The notes beneath the pieces were generated by a model. It worked only from the letters and a program-made list of their open reading frames with translations. It was not told the origin of the DNA and made no database searches. Shown in pieces: positions 1 through 7,662 of a DNA stretch of 64,000 nucleotides. Both the position numbers and the translations under genes were made by a program. Positions within the stretch are counted from its first letter, which is position 1; each line of letters starts with the position of its first letter. Source of the stretch: Peteryoungia aggregata LMG 23059 (GTDB lineage: Bacteria; Pseudomonadota; Alphaproteobacteria; Rhizobiales; Rhizobiaceae). The stretch is taken from contig NZ_JAUSUW010000002.1 of NCBI RefSeq assembly GCF_030814435.1, positions 124,001 to 188,000 on the forward strand. Direction: 5' to 3'.

Positions 1-661
1 TACGGTCGGCAACGGCGCGCACATCTTCCATGTTGTGGCTGATGATGATCACCCCGAGGCCGCGCTCGCGCACGCGCTCGATCAGATTCAGGACCTCAGC
101 CGTCTGGGCGACACCGAGGGCTGCCGTCGGCTCGTCGAGCATGATGATCTTCGGATCGAGCAGAAGCGAACGTGCGATCGCAACCGTCTGGCGCTGACCG
201 CCGGAAAGAGATGCGATGGGTTCCCTGACCGAGGGAATGCGGGCGGCAAGCTCACGCAGAAGCGTCCAGGCGCGGACCTCCATGGACACTTCGTCGAGGT
301 TCCAGGGTGAGAGCTCGTGACCCAGAAAGAGGTTTGCAACAACGTCAAGATTTTCGCAGAGCGCCAGGTCCTGGAAGACGGTCGCAATGCCGAGCTCGAG
401 CGCGCGGCTCGGGCTGTCGAGCGACACGTCCTGGCCACAGAACTCGATCCGGCCGGAACTCGGCTGATGGACGCCGGCGAGAACCTTGATCAGCGTCGAC
501 TTGCCGGCACCGTTGTCACCAACAAGAGCAACGACCTCGCCAGCCTTCACTTCCAGATCTATGTCGCTCAGGGCGGATACCGCGCCAAAATTCTTCGAGA
601 CATTGCTCAGCTTGAGGATGGTCGTGCCCTTGGGAGGCAGACCGATGTCATTTCGTTGCAT
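1..661 (-). CDS. Sugar ABC transporter ATP-binding protein (partial, XylG/FrcA-like)
   Basis: The gene runs off the left edge of the window, so only the N-terminal 220 or so residues are visible. It reads as an ABC ATPase of the carbohydrate CUT2 class, energising uptake of a sugar across the inner membrane. Walker A (GDNGAGKST), the signature LSGGQRQ and Walker B (IIMLDEPTA) are all present and intact, and the H-loop is visible as IISHN. The start ATG at 661 is preceded by a purine-rich AAAGAAGAG stretch. It lies 73 bases after the XylF-like binding protein gene on the same strand, so the two are likely co-transcribed, with the permease expected further left outside the window. CUT2 ATPases usually carry two fused ATPase domains; here one domain is seen and the rest cannot be judged. 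Confidence 0.93.
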   Translation of the reverse strand, partial: MQRNDIGLPPKGTTILKLSNVSKNFGAVSALSDIDLEVKAGEVVALVGDNGAGKSTLIKVLAGVHQPSSGRIEFCGQDVSLDSPSRALELGIATVFQDLALCENLDVVANLFLGHELSPWNLDEVSMEVRAWTLLRELAARIPSVREPIASLSGGQRQTVAIARSLLLDPKIIMLDEPTAALGVAQTAEVLNLIERVRERGLGVIIISHNMEDVRAVADR

Positions 662-734
662 GACGAGGCGCTCTTCTTTCCGAATTGGGTACGCCCGGCC
701 GGAGCAAGCCCCGACCGAGCGCCTTGGGAGATCA

Positions 735-1781
735 TTAGTTGGTAATGCCGAGCTTCTTGCAACCCTCGGCGTATTCCCCGGTGCAGACGTCCTCGGGCTT
801 CTGGATGCCCTTGTCGAAGATTTCCGCCTTGATGTTTTCCGCCGTGACGACAGCCGGCACGAAGAGCTCGGACGGCGTGTTGTACAGCGTCGTCTTGGCT
901 TCCGGGGTCTCGCCCTTCAACAGCGTGACGGCGACGTTGGCGGCAGCCGCCGCAACGATTTCCGAAGGCTTGGAGATCGTGTTGTACTGATCACCCGAGA
1001 TGATCAGCTGCAAGGCAGCAATCGTCGCGTCATTGCCGGTGACGGGCGGAACGGGGTTGACGCCAGCCGCCTTGAAGGCAGCGATGGCGCCGCCGCCGGT
1101 ACCGTCATTGGCCGCAACCACGCCCTTGATCTCGGCGCCAAAGCGGGTGATCTGGCCGGCGGCCCATTCCTGGGCCTTCGGCGGCGCCCATTCCGGCGTG
1201 TCGAATTCGGCCAGCGTCTTGTAGCCGGAATCCTTCAGGCCACGATGGATACCGTCACGGATGAGGCCTGCAGCCGCATCCGTCGGCGAACCATTGATCT
1301 GCAGGACGCCGGAACCTTCCGGCACGCCGCTTGCCTTCATGTGATCGACGAGCGACTTGGCGATGGCATGGCCGATGCCTTCATTGTCGAAGGAGACGTA
1401 GTAGTCGGCAGCCTTGTCCGGGATCGGGCGGTCATAAGCGATGACCTTGACGTCCTGGGACTGGGCAATCTCCACGAGAGCGGCAGCGGCAGCGGAATCA
1501 ACGGGGTCGAGAACGACGACCTTGGCACCCTGAGCGATCACCGAGTTGAACTGCTGCTGCTGGAGCGCGACATCCGCATTGGCGTTCTGATAGATGACGG
1601 TGCAGGACGGGCAAAGCTTGGCCATCTCGGCCTTGAAGCCCGGATAGTCGTGCTCTTCATAGCGCGTGGATGCCTGGTCGGGCATCAGGAAGGCGACTGT
1701 CGCCCCTTCCTGCGCGAGAGCGGAACCGGAAAGCATTGCGGCGAAACCGACGGTCGCCAGCAGCATGGAACGAATTTTCAT
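735..1781 (-). CDS. Sugar ABC transporter substrate-binding protein (XylF-like)
   Basis: A 348-residue periplasmic binding protein of the sugar CUT2 family. A signal peptide is clear (MKIRS start, hydrophobic core, cleavage near ALAQ-EG at residue 23-24). The body has the Peripla_BP_4 layout, with motifs resembling E. coli XylF: an AYDRPI stretch, a VSFDNEGIG stretch and a VAANDGTGGG stretch. Two cysteine pairs, CPSC near residue 58 and a C-x8-C near the C-terminus, could form disulfides in the periplasm. It is the first gene of a sugar importer operon and is divergent from a LacI-type regulator, which probably controls it. Xylose or a related monosaccharide is the likely ligand, but specificity cannot be read from sequence alone. 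Confidence 0.9.
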   Translation of the reverse strand: MKIRSMLLATVGFAAMLSGSALAQEGATVAFLMPDQASTRYEEHDYPGFKAEMAKLCPSCTVIYQNANADVALQQQQFNSVIAQGAKVVVLDPVDSAAAAALVEIAQSQDVKVIAYDRPIPDKAADYYVSFDNEGIGHAIAKSLVDHMKASGVPEGSGVLQINGSPTDAAAGLIRDGIHRGLKDSGYKTLAEFDTPEWAPPKAQEWAAGQITRFGAEIKGVVAANDGTGGGAIAAFKAAGVNPVPPVTGNDATIAALQLIISGDQYNTISKPSEIVAAAAANVAVTLLKGETPEAKTTLYNTPSELFVPAVVTAENIKAEIFDKGIQKPEDVCTGEYAEGCKKLGITN

Positions 1782-1968
1782 TTCTCATTCTCCTCCTTGA
1801 ATGGAACAGCCCGCGTCGAGAGACCACTCCGGACCTTCGCTCGCCAAACCCATTCCGCGTCGCCTGACATGAGGACGCAGAACATCGTCCGTCGCCGAAC
1901 ACCTCGGCGCCGCAAGAATTGGTCACTGGCTGAACGCCTCCCGGTCAACCCTCCACAGCCAACCTGTA

Positions 1969-2000
1969 TCATCGATTGAGCACCTTTGCTCAATCGATGA
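1969..2000. promoter_or_regulatory. Perfect 14-bp inverted repeat, candidate LacI-family operator
   Basis: Arms TCATCGATTGAGCA (1969-1982) and TGCTCAATCGATGA (1987-2000) are exact reverse complements separated by 4 bases. The repeat lies between the divergent binding-protein gene (start 1781) and the LacI-type regulator (start 2058). It is the obvious candidate binding site for that regulator, controlling both directions. There is no T tract on either side, so a terminator reading is unlikely. Confidence 0.7.
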
Positions 2001-2057
2001 AGCAAGAATTGCCACCTCCTGCGTTTGATGTCAAGTTGGGTTCCGCAGGAGGAATTC

Positions 2058-3068
2058 GTGAATCAGCAGCATCCGCAGAAGAAGACGACGATCTATGACC
2101 TTGCCGAGCTCGCCGGAACGTCGGCGAGTGCCGTCAGCGCCGTTCTCAACGGCAACTGGAAAAAGCGACGGATCAGCAGCCAGCTCGCCGAGAAGATCAC
2201 CCGGATCGCCGAGGAACAGGGCTATGCAGTCAACATGCAGGCGAGCCTCCTGCGGCGAGAAAAGTCCCGCATCATCGGCATGATCGTGCCGAAATACGAC
2301 AACCGCTATTTCGGCTCGATCGTCGAGACATTCGAAATCATGGCGCGGGAACGCGGCCTTTTCCCGATCATCACCTGCACGCTGCGTGACCCCGATCTCG
2401 AGGTGGAGGCGGCGAGGACAATGCTGTCCTACCAGGTAGAATGGCTGATCTCGACCGGCGCGACCGATCCTGATCGCATCACCGACATCTGCCTGGCCGC
2501 CGGCACCCGCAGCCTCAATCTCGACCTGCCGGGAACCAAGGCGACGTCGATCATATCGGACAATTTCGCCGGGGCGCGCGAACTGACGAAGCGCACGCTG
2601 ACCAACCTCAAGCGCAAGACAGGTGGGATGTCGCCGCTGCTGTTCATCGGCGGCCGCGGCAGTGACCACAACACCGCAGAACGTATTCGCGGTTTCCGCA
2701 TGGCGCACCAGGATCTCGGCGTCCCGATCGAGGAGCACCATATCCTGGCCTGCGGCTATGCGCCGGAGAAGGCGGCGCAGGCCCTCAACATGATGGCAAC
2801 CGCCGAAGGCAGCGTGCCGCGCGGCATGTTCGTCAACTCGACCATATCTCTGGAAGGGGTCATGCGTTGGATCCAGTCATCGGCGCAGTTCGTCGGCGCA
2901 CCGCCCATCATCGGCTGCTTCGACTGGGATCCGTTTGTCGCCCTGCTCGGACACGATATCGAGATGGCGCAACAAGATGTGTCCGGCATGCTCAAAGCCG
3001 CCTTCGACGTCGTTGAAAAGGATGGCGGGGACAGACGGTTGATCGAGATTCCTCCGATCTTCGCGTGA
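2058..3068 (+). CDS. LacI-family transcriptional regulator
   Basis: A 336-residue repressor of the LacI/GalR family. The N-terminal helix-turn-helix (TIYDLAELAGTSASAVSAVLNG, about residues 11-32) is followed by the hinge helix region (RREKSRIIGMIVP) and a periplasmic-binding-like sugar sensor domain. I choose the GTG at 2058 because a strong ribosome site, GCAGGAGG, sits 5 bases upstream. An in-frame ATG at 2025 has no such site and would add 11 residues unlike the family. It diverges from the XylF/XylG-like importer and probably represses it until the sugar is bound. The effector is unknown. Confidence 0.9.
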   Translation: MNQQHPQKKTTIYDLAELAGTSASAVSAVLNGNWKKRRISSQLAEKITRIAEEQGYAVNMQASLLRREKSRIIGMIVPKYDNRYFGSIVETFEIMARERGLFPIITCTLRDPDLEVEAARTMLSYQVEWLISTGATDPDRITDICLAAGTRSLNLDLPGTKATSIISDNFAGARELTKRTLTNLKRKTGGMSPLLFIGGRGSDHNTAERIRGFRMAHQDLGVPIEEHHILACGYAPEKAAQALNMMATAEGSVPRGMFVNSTISLEGVMRWIQSSAQFVGAPPIIGCFDWDPFVALLGHDIEMAQQDVSGMLKAAFDVVEKDGGDRRLIEIPPIFA

Positions 3069-3154
3069 ACGAGGTTCCCGGCCGCCGGTCTGGGCAGGCC
3101 TGTCACCCTCGCAACCTCTCCTTTTCGCCCCCTCATGTCGCGCCCTGCCCGCCA

Positions 3155-3191
3155 CGCGCCAGGCGTCTCGGGCCGGGCGCGGAGTTTTTTT
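3155..3191 (+). terminator. Possible rho-independent terminator after the LacI gene
   Basis: Arms CGCGCC (3155-3160) and GGCGCG (3176-3181) flank a 15-base loop and are followed by GAG and seven T residues (3185-3191). The stem is short and the loop long, so the call is tentative. Its position, 87 bases after the LacI stop and just before the ECF-type promoter, suits a terminator. Confidence 0.4.
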
Positions 3192-3203
3192 CGACTGGGT
3201 CGC

Positions 3204-3230
3204 GTAACGGAGGCGGATCTCGGAAGTCTC
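3204..3230 (+). promoter_or_regulatory. Candidate ECF sigma promoter (copy 1)
   Basis: GTAACG at 3204-3209, then exactly 15 bases, then AGTCTC at 3225-3230. The same arrangement occurs at 8438-8464 ahead of the anti-sigma gene. An AAC-containing -35 and a GTC-type -10 about 16 bases later are typical of ECF sigma factors. The -10 ends 32 bases before the ATG at 3261, leaving a leader of roughly 25 bases. The ECF sigma gene at 5395-6003 is the likely user. Confidence 0.6.
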
Positions 3231-3260
3231 TTTTGTGTACGCCTCTTCGACGGAGCCCGC

Positions 3261-4763
3261 ATGATGCCGACAGAACAGACCGCACAACCGGCCTGGACAC
3301 GTCCGAGACGGTTCGACCGCAATCTGGTGGTGATCGGCGCGGGATCGGCGGGGCTGGTATCTGCCTATATCGCGGCAGCGGCCAAGGCCAGGGTGACGCT
3401 GGTCGAGGCCCACAAGATGGGCGGCGACTGCCTGAATTTCGGCTGCGTTCCCTCCAAGGCGCTGATCAAGAGTGCCAAGGTGGCGCATCAGATGCGCCAT
3501 GCAGACCAGTATGGTCTCGAAGCCGTCGAACCAAAGGTCCCCTTCTCCGCCGTTATGGAACGGGTGCACAAGGTGATCACCGAGATCGAGCCGCATGACA
3601 GCGTCGAGCGCTACACGAGGCTTGGTGTCGAGGTGCTGCAGGGCTATGCCAGGCTCGTCGATCCCTGGACGGTGGAAATCGCACTCAACGACGGAGGAAC
3701 CCAGCGCCTGACGACCCGGGCGGTGATCATCGCAACCGGCGCGCAACCCTTCGTGCCACCCATACCCGGGATCGACGCGGTCGGTTACCTCACGTCCGAT
3801 ACGCTGTGGGAGCGCCTGCGCGACCGGCCGGCAGCGCCGAAGCGGCTGGTCGTTCTCGGCGGCGGCCCGATTGGCTGCGAAGTGGCACAGAGCTTCGTAA
3901 GGCTTGGCTCCAAGGTCACGCAGATCGAGATGGCGCCGCGGCTGATGATGCGTGAAGACGAGGATGCATCGGCGCTGGTCGAGGCTTCGCTCAAGGCGGA
4001 CGGCGTTCATGTCCTGACGGGCCACAAGGCCGTCGCCTGCGGGGTCGAGGCTGGCGAGAAATGGATCGACGTCGAGCATCAGGGGACCCTTCAGCGCGTG
4101 TTCTTCGACGACATCATTGTAGCCGTCGGTCGTGCGCCCCGCCTGAAGGGCTTCGGGCTCGAGGAACTCGGCATCAAGGTGGACCGCGTGGTCGAGACCA
4201 ACGCGTATCTGCAGACGCTTCATCCCCATATCCTCGCGGCAGGCGATGTGGCAGGTCCTTACCAGTTCACCCATGTGGCGGGGCATCAGGCCTGGTTTGC
4301 GGCGATGAACGCACTGTTTGGCGATCTCAAGCGCTTCAAGGCCGACTACAGCGTCATCCCCTGGGCCACCTTTACCGATCCGGAAGTGGCGCGGGTCGGG
4401 CTGTCTGAAACGGAAGCCAGGGAGCAGAAGATCCCTTATGAGGTCACACGCTTCGGCATCGACGATCTCGACAGAGCGATTGCCGATGGCTCGGCCCGCG
4501 GTTTCGTGAAAGTGCTGACCGTGCCCGGCAAGGACAGGATCCTTGGCGCGACGATCGTCGGCGAACATGCCGGCGACCTGTTGGCGGAATTCGTCTTCGC
4601 GATGAAGCACGGCCTCGGCCTCGGCAAGATCCTCGGCACGATCCACATCTATCCGACGCTCGCGGAGGCCAACAAAATGGTCGCCGGCCAGTGGCGTCGC
4701 GCCCACATCAATGGCTTCCTCCTGTCGCTGCTCGAACGTTTCCAGACCTGGAGGCGCGGATGA
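3261..4763 (+). CDS. Mercuric-reductase-like pyridine nucleotide-disulfide oxidoreductase
   Basis: A 500-residue class I flavoprotein disulfide reductase. Visible are the FAD motif GAGSAG (about residue 26), the redox pair Cys57/Cys62 in GGDCLNFGCVPSK, an NAD(P) motif GGGPIGCE, the second FAD motif AAGDVAG, and the C-terminal HIYPTLAE segment carrying the catalytic His/Glu. Annotation pipelines often call such proteins mercuric reductase. However, the N-terminal heavy-metal domain and the C-terminal cysteine pair that hand Hg(II) to the active site are both absent, so mercury reduction is unlikely. The start is the first ATG of ATGATG, behind CGGAG. The stop overlaps the next gene in ATGA. 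It is the first gene after ECF-type promoter copy 1. The real substrate is unknown. Confidence 0.88.
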   Translation: MMPTEQTAQPAWTRPRRFDRNLVVIGAGSAGLVSAYIAAAAKARVTLVEAHKMGGDCLNFGCVPSKALIKSAKVAHQMRHADQYGLEAVEPKVPFSAVMERVHKVITEIEPHDSVERYTRLGVEVLQGYARLVDPWTVEIALNDGGTQRLTTRAVIIATGAQPFVPPIPGIDAVGYLTSDTLWERLRDRPAAPKRLVVLGGGPIGCEVAQSFVRLGSKVTQIEMAPRLMMREDEDASALVEASLKADGVHVLTGHKAVACGVEAGEKWIDVEHQGTLQRVFFDDIIVAVGRAPRLKGFGLEELGIKVDRVVETNAYLQTLHPHILAAGDVAGPYQFTHVAGHQAWFAAMNALFGDLKRFKADYSVIPWATFTDPEVARVGLSETEAREQKIPYEVTRFGIDDLDRAIADGSARGFVKVLTVPGKDRILGATIVGEHAGDLLAEFVFAMKHGLGLGKILGTIHIYPTLAEANKMVAGQWRRAHINGFLLSLLERFQTWRRG

Positions 4764-5377
4764 TCGACGCCCGGATCCTGCCGCTGCAAAGGGCCGCCCT
4801 GCAGCCGATCGCCGTCTTTCTGGCGCATCGTGGCGTGCCGGCGGATGCGCTGAGCCTGATCGGCTTCCTTGCCGGTCTTGGGGCGTTCACCGCCCTGTGC
4901 CTCGGGCAATGGCTCCCGGCACTCCTGCTGATCCTCGCCAACCGGCTATTCGACGGGCTGGACGGGGCCGTGGCCCGGATCCAGGGGCCGACGGACCGAG
5001 GAGCCTTTCTCGACATCGCGCTCGACATGGTCTTCTATGCGCTCATCCCACTCGGGTTTGCCGTGCAGGCGCCGGAAGTCCATGCGCTGCCGGCAGCCGT
5101 GCTGATCGTGTCCTTCGTCGGTACCGGCTCGTCCTTTCTCGCCTTTTCGGCGGTTGCCGCAAAGCTCGGTCGCAAGGCACCGGATTTCCCCACCAAGGGC
5201 ATCTACTATGCCGGCGGCTTGGCGGAGGGCTTCGAGACGATCGCGGTCTTCGCCGCCATGTGCCTGTTTCCTGCCAATTTCACCGTGATCGCCTACGGGT
5301 TTGCCGCTCTTTGCGGGCTAACAACCGTCATCCGCTGGCGCCAGGGTTGGATCGCGTTCTCGGAGGGCGATCGATGA
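4760..5377 (+). CDS. CDP-alcohol phosphatidyltransferase family protein (YnjF-like)
   Basis: A 205-residue integral membrane protein with the CDP-alcohol phosphotransferase signature: DG-x2-AR-x7-G-x3-D-x3-D, read as DGAVAR then GAFLD and D, about residues 73-94. The spacing after AR is one residue shorter than the usual eight. The enzymes of this family join a CDP-activated lipid to an alcohol such as glycerol phosphate, inositol or serine. About six hydrophobic segments fill the rest. Its ATG overlaps the stop of the flavoprotein gene by 4 bases, so the pair is translationally coupled. E. coli YnjF, encoded with the YnjBCD importer, is the closest named parallel; its acceptor alcohol is not known. 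Confidence 0.85.
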   Translation: MIDARILPLQRAALQPIAVFLAHRGVPADALSLIGFLAGLGAFTALCLGQWLPALLLILANRLFDGLDGAVARIQGPTDRGAFLDIALDMVFYALIPLGFAVQAPEVHALPAAVLIVSFVGTGSSFLAFSAVAAKLGRKAPDFPTKGIYYAGGLAEGFETIAVFAAMCLFPANFTVIAYGFAALCGLTTVIRWRQGWIAFSEGDR

Positions 5378-5394
5378 ATGCCTCCCTGCCAACG

Positions 5395-6003
5395 TCATCC
5401 GCTGCTGTTGAGCCGATCGAGCGCGTTGCGCACCGTCACCCGCGCCCGGTGCAGGAGCACGCGCATGTTGCCTTCGGATATTTCAAGAAGGGCGCAAACG
5501 TCTACCGGATCGAGTTCCTGCTGGCCGCGCAGGATCAGAACCGCACGCTGCGCCGGCGGCAAGGTGTCGATCACGGCTTCGACATGCTGCAGGACGCTGC
5601 GTCCCTCGACATGGCGCTCCGGCGTCAGGTTCTCCCAGAGTTCGGGCATGCTGCGCCAGTGACCGCGCCCGTCGAAGGCGTCAGCAAGGGCGTCGCCGTC
5701 GCCGTGGTCATCGAAGAAAACCGTCCGGCCCTCGCGACGGGCCCGGGTCCGCGCCTTGTTGATCAGGATGGTGTAGATCCAGCTGGTGAGGGAACTGCGG
5801 CCCTCGAAGAGATCGATGCGCCCGAGCACGGCCACCCAGGTGTCCTGCACCACCTCTTCGGCGAGATGACGCGCCTGCACGATGCCCATGCAGAAGCGGA
5901 TCATGGCGGCGTTGTGGCGGCGAAACAGCTGATCGAACGCCGCTTCGTCTCCGTCGACCAGACGGGCGAGCAGTGCAGCATCCTCGCTCTCGACCTTACC
6001 CAC
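5395..6003 (-). CDS. ECF-type RNA polymerase sigma factor
   Basis: A sigma-70 family regulator of about 202 residues with region 2 (AAFDQLFRRHN ... LAEEVVQDTWVAVL ... TSWIYTILINKAR) and region 4 (VIDTLPPAQRAVLILRG ... ISEGNMRVLLHRAR). It would direct polymerase to the GTAACG-N15-AGTCT elements in this locus. The GTG at 6003 has the best ribosome site (GGCGGGAG, 5 bases away). In-frame ATGs at 6021 and 6066 give longer forms without a good site. It lies on the opposite strand between the phosphatidyltransferase and TVP38 genes, and its probable partner anti-sigma factor is encoded 2.5 kb away at 8496. No copy of the promoter element was found ahead of the sigma gene itself. Confidence 0.9.
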   Translation of the reverse strand: MGKVESEDAALLARLVDGDEAAFDQLFRRHNAAMIRFCMGIVQARHLAEEVVQDTWVAVLGRIDLFEGRSSLTSWIYTILINKARTRARREGRTVFFDDHGDGDALADAFDGRGHWRSMPELWENLTPERHVEGRSVLQHVEAVIDTLPPAQRAVLILRGQQELDPVDVCALLEISEGNMRVLLHRARVTVRNALDRLNSSG

Positions 6004-6088
6004 GAATACTCCCGCCCTCATTCGCGGGCCATTAGCAAAACAAACATCCTCGAAGTCCAGTCGCATTCCATCCGATCAAGCCATAGTG

Positions 6089-6108
6089 ACTGCCCGGTGG
6101 GACAGTCG
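6089..6108. promoter_or_regulatory. Imperfect 8-bp inverted repeat between sigma and TVP38 genes
   Basis: GACTGCCC and GGACAGTC around a 4-base centre match at 7 of 8 positions. The repeat lies in the divergent spacer between the sigma gene and the TVP38 gene. It could be an operator. No regulator is assigned and the site is weakly supported. Confidence 0.3.
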
Positions 6109-6160
6109 TGGCGGGCGGACCGATCTTACAGAAGAAGAGAGATTTTGACGGGAGACGTCC

Positions 6161-6955
6161 GTGCCTGACAGCAGTCCCCATCAGCAAGACATGCCGCCAT
6201 CGAGCAAGAACGGCTCATCGGCCGGAAACATCACGTCAGGCCGCCGTGCCTCGCGATTCATCCCCGTCGTCATCGTCGCCGCCGGGTTGCTGCTCGGTTA
6301 TGCGTTCGGACTGCAGCACTATCTCAGCCTCGGCTTCCTGGCGGAACAGCGGCAGGCGCTGAGAACCTATGTCGATGCCAATTTCCTTTGGTCGGCCGTG
6401 GTCTTCCTCACCGTCTACATCATCGCCGTTGCCTTCTCGTTCCCGGCAGCGTCGGTTCTGACGATCTTCGGCGGTTTCCTGTTCGGCTGGATGATCGGCG
6501 GCGCGCTGGTCGCCGTCGGCGCCACAATCGGTGCGTCCATCCTGTTCCTCGCCACCCGCTCGGCCTTTGGCGGCTTCCTGCGCCACAGGGTGGACGGCGT
6601 GATCCGGAGGCTGACAGACGGCTTCCGCGAGAATGCCTTCGGCTATCTCTTCGTCATCCGGCTGGCGCCGGTCTTCCCCTTCTTCGTCGTCAACATCGCC
6701 GCGGCCCTGTTCGACATCAGCCTCGGCCGCTTCTTCATGGCGACATTTCTCGGCATCCTGCCCGGCACATTTGCCTATGCCTATCTCGGACAGGGGGTGG
6801 ACAGCGTGCTCATCGCTGCGCAGGCAGCCGGCAGGGAGGCCCAGATCTCGGATCTGGTCACACGCGACATCACACTCGCCTTTTTCGCGCTGGCGCTCGT
6901 GGCCTTGATCCCGACCATCGTGAAGCAGGTGCGCGGAGGGGGAGGTGCCCGTTGA
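6161..6955 (+). CDS. TVP38/TMEM64 family membrane protein (YdjX/YdjZ-like)
   Basis: A 264-residue inner-membrane protein of the TVP38/TMEM64 (SNARE-associated, VTT) family, related to DedA. After a polar N-terminus of about 30 residues come a membrane segment (FIPVVIVAAGLLLGYAFG), the family core with AFSFPAASVLTIFGGFLFG, a re-entrant region, and the second conserved block RLAPVFPFFVVNIAAAL ... GILPGTFAYAYLG. Members are thought to act in lipid or metalloid handling, but no activity can be assigned here. Start is the GTG at 6161 behind GGGAGA. It heads a tight run with the two dehydrogenases. E. coli encodes two such proteins (YdjX, YdjZ) next to ynjABCDEF, which matches this neighbourhood. 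Confidence 0.9.
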   Translation: MPDSSPHQQDMPPSSKNGSSAGNITSGRRASRFIPVVIVAAGLLLGYAFGLQHYLSLGFLAEQRQALRTYVDANFLWSAVVFLTVYIIAVAFSFPAASVLTIFGGFLFGWMIGGALVAVGATIGASILFLATRSAFGGFLRHRVDGVIRRLTDGFRENAFGYLFVIRLAPVFPFFVVNIAAALFDISLGRFFMATFLGILPGTFAYAYLGQGVDSVLIAAQAAGREAQISDLVTRDITLAFFALALVALIPTIVKQVRGGGGAR

Positions 6956-7662
6956 ACGCCAAGCGAAATCCGCCGACCTATTTCGTCACCGGGGCATCTT
7001 CGGGGATCGGTCTCGAGATCGTCCGAAGCCTTCATGAACGGGGCGCGGCGATTGTCGCAACAGGGCGGCGGCCTGCCCGGGAGTTGGCGAGCGACTTTCC
7101 CGATATTCCCTACCATTCAGCCGATCTCGGCGATCGGGCGGCGCGTGATCGTATCCTGGCTGCAATTCCGGCTGCGCTCGACAGGGCGATTCTCTGTGCC
7201 GGGCGCGGACACTACCGCCCACTTGCGCACGAAACGGTGGCAGACATCCGGGATGTGGTGGAGGTCAACCTGACGGCAGGCCTGCATCTCGCGCATGGCC
7301 TGCATAAACCGCTCTCGTCGACCTCCGGCCGGATCGCCTTCGTCGGCTCCGTCGCGCGCAAGGGGGCCGGCGGCATGCCGGTCTATGCGGCAAGCAAGGC
7401 GGCTCTGGACGGGCTCGCCCGTTCGCTCGCACTCGAGTGGCAAGGACGGATCACGGTGAAGGCCCTGCATCCGGGGCCGACGGCGACCGACATGTCTGTC
7501 CGCGCGGGGCGCCCTGCCGATCTCGTGAACCGGCTCATGCTCTCCCCGGTCGCGGTTGCGGGAGCGATCATTGCAGCGCTCGAGGAAGACGGCAGCACGC
7601 ACCGGACGATCTCCTACGGCAAGATCCTCATGGACAGCCTCTGGCGGAGGAGGCGCGCATGA
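6952..7662 (+). CDS. Short-chain dehydrogenase/reductase (first of two)
   Basis: A 236-residue SDR oxidoreductase. The N-terminal cofactor motif TGASSGIG is at about residues 13-20, and a NAG-like motif (CAGRG), the catalytic Ser in VGSVARKG and the YAASK active-site motif are all present. The start is a TTG whose last bases overlap the TVP38 stop (TTGA), the only in-frame start that gives a complete Rossmann N-terminus. It likely uses NADP(H), judging by the TGRRPAR stretch after strand 2. The substrate is unknown. It is followed by a second SDR overlapping it by 4 bases, an unusual head-to-tail pair. Confidence 0.87.
   Translation: MNAKRNPPTYFVTGASSGIGLEIVRSLHERGAAIVATGRRPARELASDFPDIPYHSADLGDRAARDRILAAIPAALDRAILCAGRGHYRPLAHETVADIRDVVEVNLTAGLHLAHGLHKPLSSTSGRIAFVGSVARKGAGGMPVYAASKAALDGLARSLALEWQGRITVKALHPGPTATDMSVRAGRPADLVNRLMLSPVAVAGAIIAALEEDGSTHRTISYGKILMDSLWRRRRA

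Noticed and set aside
2877..4706. 609-codon open frame on the minus strand
   Set aside because: Antisense to the LacI and flavoprotein genes, with a composition of reversed codons and no domain.
3261..4763. Mercury-resistance operon
   Set aside because: Only a MerA-like fold is present; merR, merT and merP are absent and the mercury-binding cysteines are missing.
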